Of a stretch of 64,000 bases of DNA, positions 17,163 to 27,321 are shown piece by piece. Each line of letters begins with the position of its first letter. Position 1 is the stretch's first letter. The position numbers and the translations under genes were made by a program. The notes below the pieces were generated by a model that worked only from the letters and a program-made list of their open reading frames with translations, searched no databases and was not told the DNA's origin. Source of the stretch: Alphaproteobacteria bacterium (GTDB lineage Bacteria; Pseudomonadota; Alphaproteobacteria; Micropepsales; Micropepsaceae); the NCBI GenBank assembly GCA_019247845.1, contig JAFBAL010000006.1, forward strand, positions 1 through 64,000, read 5' to 3'.

Positions 17163-17384
17163 ATGGCGACCAATCTCGCGATCGATCCCAAGCTGATCGA
17201 AAAGGCGCTGAAAGTGAGCGGCGAGCGCACCAAGAAGGCGGCCGTCACCAAGGCGCTCGAGGAATTCATCGCGCGCCGCGATCAGGCTCGCTTGCTCGAC
17301 CTTGTCGGCAAGTTCGACTGGGATCCGGACTACGACTACAAGAAAGAGCGCGGGCGCTCGGACAAGAAGCTCGGCTTCAAGTGA
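17163..17384 (+). CDS. vapB: VapB-type antitoxin
   Basis: 73 residues beginning MATNLAIDPKLIEKALKVSG, a ribbon-helix-helix-type N-terminus found in VapB antitoxins, followed by a KAAVTKALEEFIARRDQ helix and a charged C-terminal tail that would wrap the toxin. GGAGG RBS. Its stop overlaps the GTG of the PIN-domain toxin gene (GTGA), the standard antitoxin-first layout. A frame extending to 17133 is less likely. Confidence 0.88.
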   Translation: MATNLAIDPKLIEKALKVSGERTKKAAVTKALEEFIARRDQARLLDLVGKFDWDPDYDYKKERGRSDKKLGFK

Positions 17385-17785
17385 GCCTGTTGGCCGACAC
17401 GAGCGTCTGGTCGTTGACTTTTCGCCGCGACAAGCCGCAATCCGAACCCGAGGTGCTGGCGCTTATCGATGCGTTTCGTGGCCGGGAAACGATCTATGTG
17501 ACCGGGTTGGTGTTGCAGGAAGTGCTGCAGGGCTTCGCGGGGCCGAAGGCGCGACTGCAGATCATCGACAGGTTTGCGGCTCTTCCGACTCTGGTGCCGG
17601 AGATGCACGACCACATAGAAGCCGCGGAGCTGCGCAACCGCTGCCGCAGGGCGGGTGTCCAGATCGAGACGGTCGATGCGTTGCTCGCCCAGCTCTGCAT
17701 CCATCACGACCTGACGATGCTGGCGACCGACCGCGATTTCGCCCATATCGCCAAGCATTCGGCATTGAGGCTATGGAAAGCGTGA
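17381..17785 (+). CDS. vapC: VapC toxin, PIN-domain ribonuclease
   Basis: 134 residues. PIN-domain metal ligands: Asp6 in LLADTSVW, Glu in VLQEVLQGF (about 46), Asp in TVDALLAQL (about 99), and Asp in ATDRDF (about 117-119). VapC toxins cleave tRNA or rRNA and are neutralised by VapB. The gene overlaps rimM by 13 bases, so the TA pair is embedded in the ribosome-maturation operon rather than carrying its own terminator. Confidence 0.88.
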   Translation: MSLLADTSVWSLTFRRDKPQSEPEVLALIDAFRGRETIYVTGLVLQEVLQGFAGPKARLQIIDRFAALPTLVPEMHDHIEAAELRNRCRRAGVQIETVDALLAQLCIHHDLTMLATDRDFAHIAKHSALRLWKA

Positions 17786-18339
17786 CGACCAGGAACGTCC
17801 TTCTCGCCGCCGTGATCGGCGCGCATGGGCTCAAAGGCGAGGTGAAGCTCAAGCTCTTCACCGGCGAGCTCGCGCGCTATCCGCGGCTGCATGCCAAGGA
17901 CGGCCGCGTCTTCAGCGTGAAAGCGCTGCGCGGCGAGGTGGCCTCGTTCGCGGAGGTCGCGGACCGCAGCGCCGCCGAGGCGCTCAAGGGCGTCGAGCTG
18001 TTCGTCGATCGCGAGGCGCTGCCGGCGACGGAAGAGGGCGAGTTCTACCACGCCGACCTGATCGGTCTTACCGCGATGGACGAGGCCGACCGCGAGATCG
18101 GCACCATCCAGGCGATCCACAACTACGGCGCCGGCGACGTCATCGAGATCGCGCGCGCCTCCGTGGATGGCCGTGGCAGCGACACGGTGATGCTGCCCTT
18201 CGCGCGCGACTTCGTGCCGGTGGTCGACATCGCGGCCGGGCGCGTCGTCGTGGCCGTGCCCGAGGATAAGGAAGCCCAAGAAGGGGAAGCCCAAGAAGGG
18301 GAAGCCCAAGAAGGGGAAGAAGGAGACTACGTGGAATGA
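17773..18339 (+). CDS. rimM: Ribosome maturation factor RimM
   Basis: Assists 30S head assembly together with S19. 188 residues: RimM N domain from [22 protein letters not shown]-barrel with [12 protein letters not shown] and [12 protein letters not shown], and [14 protein letters not shown] near the end. The ATG at 17773 overlaps vapC by 13 bases; a GTG at 17782 is an in-frame alternative. The C-terminal tail contains three EAQEG repeats encoded by a perfect 15-bp tandem repeat. ATGA overlap with the following GNAT gene. Confidence 0.95.
   Translation: MESVTTRNVLLAAVIGAHGLKGEVKLKLFTGELARYPRLHAKDGRVFSVKALRGEVASFAEVADRSAAEALKGVELFVDREALPATEEGEFYHADLIGLTAMDEADREIGTIQAIHNYGAGDVIEIARASVDGRGSDTVMLPFARDFVPVVDIAAGRVVVAVPEDKEAQEGEAQEGEAQEGEEGDYVE
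18271..18315. repeat. 15-bp tandem repeat, 3 copies, in the rimM 3' end
   Basis: Three identical units of GAAGCCCAAGAAGGG at 18271-18285, 18286-18300 and 18301-18315, followed by a partial copy. In frame they encode EAQEG three times, extending the acidic C-terminal tail of RimM, just 24 bases before its stop. Confidence 0.95.
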
Positions 18340-18788
18340 GCGCGCTCAGCTTCCGCACCGCGACCAAGGACGACCTACCGGTCATCGTGGCGCTGCTCGC
18401 CGACGACGATATCGCCGAGAACCGCGAGCTTCCCGCGGTCTCCGACGAATACGTCAAGGCCTTCGCCGCGATGGAAGGCGAGCACTACAACCGCATGCTG
18501 CTCGCCCTCGACGCGGGCAAAATCGTGGGCTGCCTGCAGCTCGTCTTCGTGCCCGGCCTGTCGCGCAAGGGCACCAAGCGCGCGGTGATCGAGTCGGTGC
18601 GCGTCGCCGCCGCGTCGCGCGGCAAGAGCGTGGGCACGGCGCTGATGAAGGAAGCGATCCGGCTGGCGCGCGAAGGCGGCTGCGGCCTGGTCCAGCTGAC
18701 CTCCGACAACCGCCGCTCCCGCGCGCATTTGTTCTATCGTCGCCTCGGCTTCGAGCAGAGCCATTTCGGCTTCAAGAAAGAGCTGTGA
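18336..18788 (+). CDS. GNAT family N-acetyltransferase
   Basis: 150 residues. Acetyl-CoA-binding loop in [19 protein letters not shown] (about 89-107) and a C-terminal [19 protein letters not shown] segment, both GNAT signatures. Substrate unknown. It is coupled at both ends: ATG overlaps the rimM stop, and its TGA overlaps the GTG of trmD. A GNAT at this position is extra to the usual rimM-trmD order. Confidence 0.9.
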   Translation: MSALSFRTATKDDLPVIVALLADDDIAENRELPAVSDEYVKAFAAMEGEHYNRMLLALDAGKIVGCLQLVFVPGLSRKGTKRAVIESVRVAAASRGKSVGTALMKEAIRLAREGGCGLVQLTSDNRRSRAHLFYRRLGFEQSHFGFKKEL

Positions 18789-19471
18789 GCTGGGCCGCCG
18801 CCGTCCTGACCTTGTTCCCGGAGATGTTTCCGGGGCCGCTCGACGTGTCGCTGATCGGCAAGGCGCGCCAGAAGCGGCTCTGGTCGCTCGAGGTCCGCGA
18901 CATCCGCGAGCATGGGCTCGGCAGGCATAGGACCGTCGACGACACGCCCGCGGGCGGCGGGCCAGGCATGGTGATGCGCGCCGACGTCGCCTCGGCCGCC
19001 ATCGACGCGGTGGCCCGGGACGGGCGCGCGCTCATCTATCTCTCGCCGCGCGGCGCGCCGCTGACCCAGGCGCGCGTGGGCCGCTTGAGCGAAGGCCCGG
19101 GCGCGATCCTGCTCTGCGGCCGGTTCGAGGGGCTGGACCAGCGCGTCCTCGAGGCGCGCGACATCGAAGAGATCTCCATCGGCGATTTCGTGCTGGCCGG
19201 CGGCGAGATCGCGGCCATGGCGCTGATCGAGGCGGTGGTCCGCTTGCTCCCGGGCGTGCTGGGCGCCGAGGCCTCGCCCGTCGAGGAAAGCTTCAGCCGC
19301 GGCCTGCTGGAATACCCCCAATACACCCGGCCCCAGGACTTCGAGGGGCGGCCGATCCCGGAGGTGCTTTTGGGCGGAAACCACGCCGAGATCGCCAAAT
19401 GGCGCCGGCAGGCGTCCGAAAACCTAACGAAATCAAGGCGTCCTGACCTCTGGACCAAGGCCGAGGGTTAG
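18785..19471 (+). CDS. trmD: tRNA (guanine-N1)-methyltransferase TrmD
   Basis: Methylates G37 of tRNAs with G36, preventing frameshifts. 228 residues; typical start [19 protein letters not shown], the knotted SAM site in [13 protein letters not shown] (about 108-120) and [14 protein letters not shown], and [16 protein letters not shown] start at 18785 overlaps the GNAT stop. Slightly short of E. coli TrmD but normal for the group. Confidence 0.96.
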   Translation: MSWAAAVLTLFPEMFPGPLDVSLIGKARQKRLWSLEVRDIREHGLGRHRTVDDTPAGGGPGMVMRADVASAAIDAVARDGRALIYLSPRGAPLTQARVGRLSEGPGAILLCGRFEGLDQRVLEARDIEEISIGDFVLAGGEIAAMALIEAVVRLLPGVLGAEASPVEESFSRGLLEYPQYTRPQDFEGRPIPEVLLGGNHAEIAKWRRQASENLTKSRRPDLWTKAEG

Positions 19472-19524
19472 GCTATATCGCCCGGCTTCCTTATGAACTT
19501 TTCGCCTGACGGAGACTTCCCAAA

Positions 19525-19935
19525 ATGAACCTGCTCAAACAGCTCGAAGCCGAGCAGATGAAGGCCGTCCGGGCCACCGCCCATCCCGAGTTCCGCCCCG
19601 GCGACACGCTGAAAGTCAACGTCAAGGTGGTCGAGCAGACCTATGACGAAAAGGCCAAGCAGATGAAGACCCGCGAGCGCATCCAGGCCTTCGAAGGCGT
19701 CTGCATCGCGCGCCAGGGCGAGGGGCTGAACGAAAGCTTCACCGTGCGCAAGATTTCCTATGGCGAAGGCGTCGAGCGCGTCTTCCCGGTCTATTCGCCG
19801 CTGGTCGATTCGGTGCACGTCGTGCGCAAGGGCAAGGTGCGCCGCGCGAAGCTCTATTACCTGCGCGGTCGCCGCGGCAAGTCGGCGCGCATCGCCGAGA
19901 GGCAGGACAACGTGGCCGAGGGCGCCGAGGCCTGA
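19525..19935 (+). CDS. rplS: 50S ribosomal protein L19
   Basis: 136 residues. Begins [13 protein letters not shown] and includes [44 protein letters not shown] and [13 protein letters not shown], all L19 signatures. Last gene of the ffh cluster, followed by a strong intrinsic terminator. Confidence 0.97.
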   Translation: MNLLKQLEAEQMKAVRATAHPEFRPGDTLKVNVKVVEQTYDEKAKQMKTRERIQAFEGVCIARQGEGLNESFTVRKISYGEGVERVFPVYSPLVDSVHVVRKGKVRRAKLYYLRGRRGKSARIAERQDNVAEGAEA

Positions 19936-19957
19936 AGCCCGCCCCACCGCTTTCGAG

Positions 19958-19995
19958 AAAGCCCGGAAAACATCGATTTTCCGGGCTTTTTCTTT
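19958..19995 (+). terminator. Rho-independent terminator after rplS
   Basis: Perfect 13-base arms, AAAGCCCGGAAAA (19958-19970) and TTTTCCGGGCTTT (19977-19989), 6-base loop, followed by a T-rich tract. Ends the ffh-rplS operon. Confidence 0.92.
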
Positions 19996-20131
19996 TGTTC
20001 CGGCGCGGCTGATTCTTCGCCGATGCGCTCTAATGCCGATGGCATCGGGCTTTTTCGAGCCTCGCGTTTCGCGCCGCACGACAAATGCCGTAAAATCAAG
20101 CTTCTTTGTGATTCTCCATAACGAGGAACCA

Positions 20132-20455
20132 ATGGCAACGAAAGCCGCATCGACTGCTTCCGCCGCGAAGCCCAAGACCGTCACGCTCTCCACCAAGCAG
20201 CTCGCCAACGAGATTGCCGACAAGCAGGGCCTGACCCACAAGCAGGGCAACGCCATCATCGAGGACATGGTGGGTGCGATGACGAAGCACCTGAAGAAGG
20301 GCACCCGCATCCGCATCAACGGGCTGGGCATCCTGCAGGTGCGCAAGCGCGCCGCGCGCATGGGCCGCAACCCCGCCACCGGCGAAGCGATCAAGATCAA
20401 GGCGAGCAAGAAGGTCTCCTTCCGCCCCGCCAAGGAACTGAAGGAAGCCGTCTAA
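20132..20455 (+). CDS. HU-family DNA-binding protein
   Basis: 107 residues. An Ala/Lys/Thr-rich N-terminal extension of about 20 residues precedes the HU fold: LSTKQLANEIADKQGLTHKQ, then the DNA-binding arm RKRAARMGRNPATGEAIKI and KKVSFRPAKELKEAV. Nucleoid-associated dimer that bends DNA. Monocistronic, between two terminators. GAGGAACC RBS; longer in-frame reading upstream is not HU-like. Confidence 0.93.
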   Translation: MATKAASTASAAKPKTVTLSTKQLANEIADKQGLTHKQGNAIIEDMVGAMTKHLKKGTRIRINGLGILQVRKRAARMGRNPATGEAIKIKASKKVSFRPAKELKEAV

Positions 20456-20476
20456 ACTTCCGTTCAGGATCGGGCC

Positions 20477-20516
20477 AAGGCCGGACGGCGCGGATGCGCC
20501 GGTCCGGCTTTGCCTT
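20477..20516 (+). terminator. Probable terminator after the HU gene
   Basis: GCCGGAC (20480-20486) pairs with GTCCGGC (20502-20508), with inner GGCGC/GCGCC arms and a GGAT loop, giving a long GC-rich stem followed by TTTGCCTTTT. Confidence 0.75.
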
Positions 20517-20549
20517 TTGGGGCGGTCTGTGGCGGGATGATGCCGCCAT

Positions 20550-21914
20550 ATGAGGTTCCGAGCCTTGTCGATCGCCGCCGAAGAACCCGCACGACACGGC
20601 CTGCTGCATATCCTGGGCGTGGGCTTCGGCGTCGCCGTCGGCATCGGCATGATGATCGGCTCGGGCATCCTGCGCTCGCCGAGCTCCATCGCGGCCGGCG
20701 TGCCGAGCGTGGAGTGGATCGTCGCGCTGTGGGTCCTGGGCGCGGTGCATGCGGCGCTGGGCGCCAATATCTATGCGGAGCTCGCCACCGCGATCCCCAA
20801 GGCGGGCGGCGGCTACGTCTATGTCCATCGCGCGCTGGGCGACATCGGCGGGCTGATCGTCGGATGGTCGAACTGGCTCTCCGATCTCGCGGGCGTCGCC
20901 GCGGCTTCGGCGTCGTTCGCGAACTTCCTGGCGCAGCTCTGGCCCGGCCTCGCCGATTACGGCATCGCGATCGCGGTCGGCATGCAGCTCGTTCTCTACG
21001 GCGCCAACCTGCTGGGCCTGCGCGAAGGGCGCGTCCTGCAGCAGAGTACGAGCCTGGTGAAGGCGCTGTTGCTGCTCGTCTTCATCGTCGCGGCGGTCGC
21101 CATCGCGGGCGAGATGCCGGCGGCGCACGTCGCCTCGGCCGCGACGCCGGCCATCGGCTGGCTCGCGCTGATCGGCGCCTATCAGCTCATCCGCGGCGCC
21201 TATGCGGGCTGGGAAGCGCCGGTCTATTTCGCCGAAGAGAACGCGCAGCCGGCCAAGGCCATCCCGCGCGCCTTGGGCATCGGGCTGCTGCTCACGGCAC
21301 TTCTCTATATCGGCGTGAACGTGGCCCTGCTTGCGGCGCTCGGCGTCGCGGGCACGGCACGCTCGGTGCTGCCCTTCACCACGGTGCTGATGCATTTCGG
21401 CGGCAACGTGCCCTCGGTGCTGTTCGCGTTCGGGGCGATGATCACGGTGGCGAGCTGCGCCAATGCCAACATGATGGGCGCGCCGCGCATCCTCTTCGCG
21501 CTCGGACGCGACGGGCTGCTGCCGCGCGCCTTCACCCGCGTCAACGCCGGCGGAAGCCCGACGGTGGCTTTCCTGATGACGGCGGTCGGCTCCATCGTGC
21601 TGGCAGCGAGCGGCAGCTTCGAGACCGTGTTCGGCCTGATCGGCACGCTGAACTCGCTCGCGGGCATCCTCATCGGCGTGACCATCTTCGTGCTGCGCGC
21701 GCGCGAGCCGGAATTGAAGCGGCCCTTCCGCGCCATAGGCTATCCGGTGTTCCCGGCGCTCGTGCTCGCCGCAGACGCGGTGCTGCTGGTGTTGTTCCTG
21801 TGGCATCAGCTTCAGGGCGGCGATCTCAAGGGCGCGATCGCCGCGGTCGTGCTGTCGCTGGCCTGCATCCCCTTCGCCCTGATCGCGCGCTTTGCCAAGG
21901 GAGCACCGTCATGA
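20550..21914 (+). CDS. APC superfamily amino acid permease
   Basis: 454 residues with about 12 hydrophobic segments. Starts with a short cytoplasmic N-terminus, then GVAVGIGMMIGSGILRSP, the TM1 glycine motif of APC transporters, and PKAGGGYVYVHRALG, the TM3 signature. Closest in style to LAT/YfnA-type permeases. Substrate unknown. Its TGA overlaps the ATG of a small secreted cupredoxin-like protein gene. Confidence 0.9.
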   Translation: MRFRALSIAAEEPARHGLLHILGVGFGVAVGIGMMIGSGILRSPSSIAAGVPSVEWIVALWVLGAVHAALGANIYAELATAIPKAGGGYVYVHRALGDIGGLIVGWSNWLSDLAGVAAASASFANFLAQLWPGLADYGIAIAVGMQLVLYGANLLGLREGRVLQQSTSLVKALLLLVFIVAAVAIAGEMPAAHVASAATPAIGWLALIGAYQLIRGAYAGWEAPVYFAEENAQPAKAIPRALGIGLLLTALLYIGVNVALLAALGVAGTARSVLPFTTVLMHFGGNVPSVLFAFGAMITVASCANANMMGAPRILFALGRDGLLPRAFTRVNAGGSPTVAFLMTAVGSIVLAASGSFETVFGLIGTLNSLAGILIGVTIFVLRAREPELKRPFRAIGYPVFPALVLAADAVLLVLFLWHQLQGGDLKGAIAAVVLSLACIPFALIARFAKGAPS

Positions 21915-22264
21915 TCGTCCGCATGCTTGCGCTGCTCGTTGCGCTGACCTCGGCGGCCTCCGCCCATGTCCAGCTCGTCTCGGTGATGATGATCAACTCG
22001 ACCTGCCGCCCGACAACCCTCGATCTGCTGGCGGGCTCGGACTACCAGCTGCACATCCTCAATGCCGAGAGCGGCGCGCGCGACTTCAGCGCGCCGGATC
22101 TGTTCGCCGCGGGCGTCGTCGCACCCGGGGATGCCGCTAAGGTCAAGGAGGGCGCGGTCACGATCAATGGCGGCGCCACCGTCGACCTGCGCTTCACGCC
22201 CGGCAAGCGGGGGACCTACAAGCTCACCTGCGCCCGAATCCCGGGCCTCGTGACGGTGGAATAG
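21911..22264 (+). CDS. Small secreted cupredoxin-like protein
   Basis: 117 residues. Signal peptide of about 18 residues (ends SAASA). The mature domain is all-beta: YQLHILNAESGARDFSAPDLF resembles the strand that precedes the first ligand in cupredoxins, but His is replaced by Asp/Ser, and the C-terminal loop has KLTCARIPG with a single Cys. A complete type-1 copper set is therefore not visible. ATGA overlap with the permease gene implies co-expression. Role unknown. Confidence 0.7.
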   Translation: MIVRMLALLVALTSAASAHVQLVSVMMINSTCRPTTLDLLAGSDYQLHILNAESGARDFSAPDLFAAGVVAPGDAAKVKEGAVTINGGATVDLRFTPGKRGTYKLTCARIPGLVTVE

Positions 22265-22307
22265 CGGCGACACCGTCGCGCTTGCCCCCGCGCCCCCCGC
22301 GCGCTAG

Positions 22308-23740
<1,433 letters not shown>

Positions 23741-23744
23741 GCCG

Positions 23745-24284
23745 ATGATTCCCCGCCTCGAGACCGAACGTCTGATCCTGCGCGGCTGGCGCGCGGACGA
23801 CTTCGAGCCGCTCGCCGCCATACACGGCGATCCGCAAGTGATGACCTTCCTGGGCGGGGTAATGGAGCGCAACGACGCGTGGCGCTCGCTCGCCAGCCTC
23901 GCCGGCCATTGGGCGATCCGCGGCTACGGCAAGTGGGCGGTCGAGCGCAAGTCGGACGGCGCGATGATGGGCCGCGTCGGCATGATCAATCCCGAAGGCT
24001 GGCCGGGGCTCGAGATCGGCTGGACCCTGGGCCGGCAATATTGGGGGCGGGGCTATGCCACGGAAGCCGCCGGCGCCGCCATGCGCTACGCCTTCATGAC
24101 GCAGCCGGTCGACCGGCTCATCTCCTGCATCGACGCGAACAACGTCGCCTCGCAGCAGGTGGCGCAGCGCCTCGGCGAGAGGCGCGGCGGCACGGCGGTG
24201 CTCAGGATCGGCGGCAAGGACTATCCGGTCGAGATCTGGGCGATCACGCGCGCGGAATGGATGCGGCGCTTGCAGGCGACATGA
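23745..24284 (+). CDS. GNAT family N-acetyltransferase (RimJ/RimL-like)
   Basis: 179 residues. Classic RimJ/RimL-type opening RLETERLILRGWRADDFEPL, acetyl-CoA loop in LGRQYWGRGYATEAAGAAMRY (about 87-107) and the N-x-ASQQVAQRLGE helix. Substrate unknown. Its stop codon lies in the first unit of a 20-bp triple repeat that extends to the start of the following MFS gene. Confidence 0.9.
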   Translation: MIPRLETERLILRGWRADDFEPLAAIHGDPQVMTFLGGVMERNDAWRSLASLAGHWAIRGYGKWAVERKSDGAMMGRVGMINPEGWPGLEIGWTLGRQYWGRGYATEAAGAAMRYAFMTQPVDRLISCIDANNVASQQVAQRLGERRGGTAVLRIGGKDYPVEIWAITRAEWMRRLQAT

Positions 24285-24337
24285 CGACCGAAGCCCCGAC
24301 ATCATGACCGCACGCCCGACATGACGACCGAAGCGCC
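24278..24337. repeat. 20-bp tandem repeat, 3 copies, bridging two genes
   Basis: Units 24278-24297, 24298-24317 and 24318-24337 based on GACATGACGACCGAAGCCCC; the middle copy is diverged. The first unit holds the GNAT stop, the third the ATG of the MFS gene (24321). The intergenic region is thus entirely a duplication of one 20-bp module. Confidence 0.92.
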
Positions 24338-25556
24338 GCCCGTCCTCTACCGCCGCATCGATTTCCTTTCCTTCATCTCGGGCCGTTTCCTTTCGACCGC
24401 GGCGATGCAGATCCAGTCGGTCGCCATCGGCTGGCAGATCTACGACATGGAGCGCACGCCCCTGGCGCTGGGCCTGGTGGGGGTTTGCCAGTTCCTGCCG
24501 ATGTTCCTGCTCACCCTGCCCGCGGGCGAGCTCGCCGACCGCGTCGACCAGCGGCGCGTCTATGCCGCGGCGCTGGTGGTGCAGGGGCTCTGCTCCGCGC
24601 TGTTCCTTTTGCTCAGCCTTTCGAGGCCGCACGACGCGCTGCCCTTCTATCTGATCCTCGTCCTGTTCGGCGCGGCGCGCGGGTTCTCGGCGCCGTCGGG
24701 AAGCTCGCTGCTTGCCTTCCTGGTGCCGCCGGAGAAGCTCGCGCGCTCGATCGCGCTCAACTCTTCGGTCTTCACAACGGCCGTGATCGCGGGCCCGGCG
24801 CTGGGCGGTTTCCTCTACGCGCTCGGGCCCGTCGCGACCTATGGCGTGTGCCTGGGCGGCTTCCTCGTCGCGTCGGCGCTGATCGTGGGACTGGGTGGAC
24901 GCCAGCTCGACCGAACCGTGCGCGGCGAGGCCTCCAGGCTCGCGCGCGTGATCGAAGGCGTGCGCTTCGTGCGCGAGCGGCCGGTGGTCTTGGGCGCGAT
25001 CTCGCTCGACCTCTTCGCGGTGCTGCTCGGCGGCGCGGTGGCGCTCTTGCCCGTCTACGCGCGCGACATCCTGCATGTCGGCCCGACGGGGCTGGGCGTG
25101 CTGCGCAGCGCGCCCGCGGTGGGCGCGGCGGCGACCGCCTTCGCGCTGGCACGCTGGCCGGTCGAGCGGCGCGCGGGGCTTTCGATGTTCGCCTGCGTGG
25201 GCGTGTTCGGGCTGGCCACCATCGTCTTCGGCCTTTCGACGAACTTCGCGGTGTCGCTGGCGGCGCTCGCGGTCATCGGCGCGTCCGACATGGTCAGCGT
25301 CTATGTCCGCTCGGCGCTGATCAACTTCGCGACCCCCGATCCGATGCGCGGACGCGTCGGCGCGGTCAACATGCTCTTCATCGGCGCCTCCAACGAGCTC
25401 GGCGAGTTCGAATCCGGCTTCACCGCGGCGCTGTTCGGCACGGTGCCCGCGGTGGTCATCGGCGGGCTCGGCACGCTCGCGGTGGTCGCGATCTGGATGA
25501 AGCTGTTCCCGCCCCTGCGCGACGTCGACCGGCTGACCGACGTTACCGCCCCGTAA
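24321..25556 (+). CDS. MFS transporter (EntS/MFS_3-like)
   Basis: 411 residues with 10-12 hydrophobic segments. The start FISGRFLSTAAMQIQSVAIGWQIYD and the loop LPAGELADRVDQRRVY are typical of the enterobactin-exporter-like MFS_3 group. Substrate unknown. The ATG lies in the third unit of the 20-bp tandem repeat; the same MTTEAP start sequence is duplicated 40 bases upstream, inside the GNAT end. Confidence 0.88.
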   Translation: MTTEAPPVLYRRIDFLSFISGRFLSTAAMQIQSVAIGWQIYDMERTPLALGLVGVCQFLPMFLLTLPAGELADRVDQRRVYAAALVVQGLCSALFLLLSLSRPHDALPFYLILVLFGAARGFSAPSGSSLLAFLVPPEKLARSIALNSSVFTTAVIAGPALGGFLYALGPVATYGVCLGGFLVASALIVGLGGRQLDRTVRGEASRLARVIEGVRFVRERPVVLGAISLDLFAVLLGGAVALLPVYARDILHVGPTGLGVLRSAPAVGAAATAFALARWPVERRAGLSMFACVGVFGLATIVFGLSTNFAVSLAALAVIGASDMVSVYVRSALINFATPDPMRGRVGAVNMLFIGASNELGEFESGFTAALFGTVPAVVIGGLGTLAVVAIWMKLFPPLRDVDRLTDVTAP

Positions 25557-25614
25557 TTTTGCGCGAATTCTCCCGTGTGCTACTATAGGTGGCTTCGATC
25601 CGGGGGGATCCGCC

Positions 25615-26703
25615 ATGAAGCTTCAACGCATTCCGGCGATTGTCGTGTTGAGCGCGCTCGCGCTCCTGGCCGTGCCGTCGAGCGCCGCGGCGAGATGCCC
25701 GCCGGCCTGTCAATTGGTCAGGTCGCTCTCCATCACCATCGCGCCGCAGGCCCTTACGGACGTGCCGGTCGAGCACGACGTGGAGAAGGTGCATTACACG
25801 CTGACGACCAAGGCCTACAACAATCCCGATCCCGTCACCGGCTATGTCTGCGCGGTCAGCCGCGAAGATGAGGACTGCAAGCCCGACAACAGCAACTACT
25901 TCCCCAATGTCACCGGCGACGCCACCCTGTCCGGAGCCGTGTTCTGGCATGTTCCGGCGTCGGATCCGCACGCGACCGCGATCATACGCTTCTGTCAATT
26001 GCCGCCGGTCGACCCCGGCAGGACCTGCCACGGCACGTCCGAGACGCCCCTCGTCACGCCGGTCGCCGCCACCTATACCGTGACGCTGAACACCTTCACC
26101 ATCGATCACACGCGCGCCGTCCACAACGACTCGCTGACGGCCACGCTGCTCGGCGAAACCTTCGACGCCGGCGCCGGCGTCCATTGCAGAGTGGGAATCC
26201 CAGGGCCCGATTGCGTGCAGGCCGCGCTGCAGGGCGACCAGAGCGGCGGCTTCCATCCCTTCAAGGGCATGACGATCGGGCCGTTCACCCTGGTGCCGGG
26301 CCGGACCGACGGCCTGCGCTTCGGCTATGCCATGCTCAATTTCGGCGACGGCAGCTATGGGCACGGCGATTTCAACGCGCTCGAATCGCAGGTGAGCGCG
26401 TTGCTGCTGGGCGGCTTGCGCAACAACGTCTTCACCGGCGATCTCCATCCCGTGGGCTCGGACTTCACGGACCAGATCAACGGCCTTCCCTGGCACGGTT
26501 GCGACGGGCCGGTGGCGGTACAGGTGGTGGGGCTGTTCGACAAAGGCGGAGTGTTCAGTCAAGACCTGCGCGCGCAGACCGACGCCACCGGCACGCTCGA
26601 ACGCGACTCGCCGATCTTCGAGTTCAAGTCCCAGACCGGCTGCGGCTTCAGCCCCAAATATTCGACGATCTGGACGGTCAGGCGCACCTCGTGGAGCAAG
26701 TGA
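25615..26703 (+). CDS. Secreted cysteine-rich protein, unknown function
   Basis: 362 residues. Signal peptide (about 1-26, ends SSAAA). The mature part has ten cysteines (RCPPAC, YVCAV, DCKPD, FCQLP, TCHGT, HCRVG, DCVQA, GCDGP, GCGFS), an even number, suggesting a disulfide-stabilised periplasmic or exported protein. No family recognised. Its TGA abuts the stop of the convergent PEBP gene so that the two stops form TGATCA. Confidence 0.75.
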   Translation: MKLQRIPAIVVLSALALLAVPSSAAARCPPACQLVRSLSITIAPQALTDVPVEHDVEKVHYTLTTKAYNNPDPVTGYVCAVSREDEDCKPDNSNYFPNVTGDATLSGAVFWHVPASDPHATAIIRFCQLPPVDPGRTCHGTSETPLVTPVAATYTVTLNTFTIDHTRAVHNDSLTATLLGETFDAGAGVHCRVGIPGPDCVQAALQGDQSGGFHPFKGMTIGPFTLVPGRTDGLRFGYAMLNFGDGSYGHGDFNALESQVSALLLGGLRNNVFTGDLHPVGSDFTDQINGLPWHGCDGPVAVQVVGLFDKGGVFSQDLRAQTDATGTLERDSPIFEFKSQTGCGFSPKYSTIWTVRRTSWSK

Positions 26704-27237
26704 TCAGCGCCTCACCCAGCCCGTGATCGTCGCCTTGTCGATGGCGATGAGGCCGAGCGCCGTCTGAAGCTCCATCGCGCTCGCATTTGGCGGCACGTCG
26801 GAAAAGCGCGGCAGCGCCCAGAGCGTGAAGCGATAATGATGCACGCCCGAGCCGTCGGGCGGGCAGGGGCCGTCGTAGAAGTTGTCGCCGAAGTTGCTCT
26901 TCACGCCGAAGGCGCCCTTGGGCAGCGTCTGGACGCCCCGGTCCAGCCCGGTGGAATCGGGCGGCAGATAGACCACGATCCAATGCGACCACAGCTTGGG
27001 CTTCACGTCGATGTCGATCATGGTCAGCACCAGCGTCTTGGCCGTGTTCGGCACGCCGCGCCAAGCGAGCGCGGGCGAGATGTTCTCGCCGCCGCAGCGC
27101 TTGTAGACCTGCGCGAGCGCGAGCTCGCCGCCGTCGCGGAAATCGCCGCTCGTCAGGCTCATCGCCGAGGCCGGCGCGGCCGCCAGCAGGACCACTCCGA
27201 AAGCCGCCCGCACTGCCCGCCCGATCGCCGCCTTCAT
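26704..27237 (-). CDS. YbhB/YbcL family PEBP-like protein, secreted
   Basis: 177 residues. Signal peptide (about 1-25), then the phosphatidylethanolamine-binding-protein fold: GGENISPALAWRGVPNTAKTLVLTMIDID, the ligand-pocket WSHWIVVYLPP, and HHYRFTLWAL. Bacterial YbhB/YbcL proteins have no firmly established substrate. Start at 27237 chosen because it gives the signal peptide; the open frame extends further upstream without family similarity. Confidence 0.9.
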   Translation of the reverse strand: MKAAIGRAVRAAFGVVLLAAAPASAMSLTSGDFRDGGELALAQVYKRCGGENISPALAWRGVPNTAKTLVLTMIDIDVKPKLWSHWIVVYLPPDSTGLDRGVQTLPKGAFGVKSNFGDNFYDGPCPPDGSGVHHYRFTLWALPRFSDVPPNASAMELQTALGLIAIDKATITGWVRR

Positions 27238-27321
27238 TTTCGTCTCCCCGTCGCTGCGCGACGTCACTATTGTCTTGTGGCCGGGTGCGCGGCAAGACTG
27301 GGGCACCAGAGGGGTCGTCAC

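Noticed and set aside
20030-20075. Second terminator-like hairpin (ATGCCGATGGCAT then CGGGCTTTTT) before the HU gene
   Set aside because: Stem is only 5 bp with a 3-base loop and the T-run is separated by CGGGC; too weak beside the strong rplS terminator.
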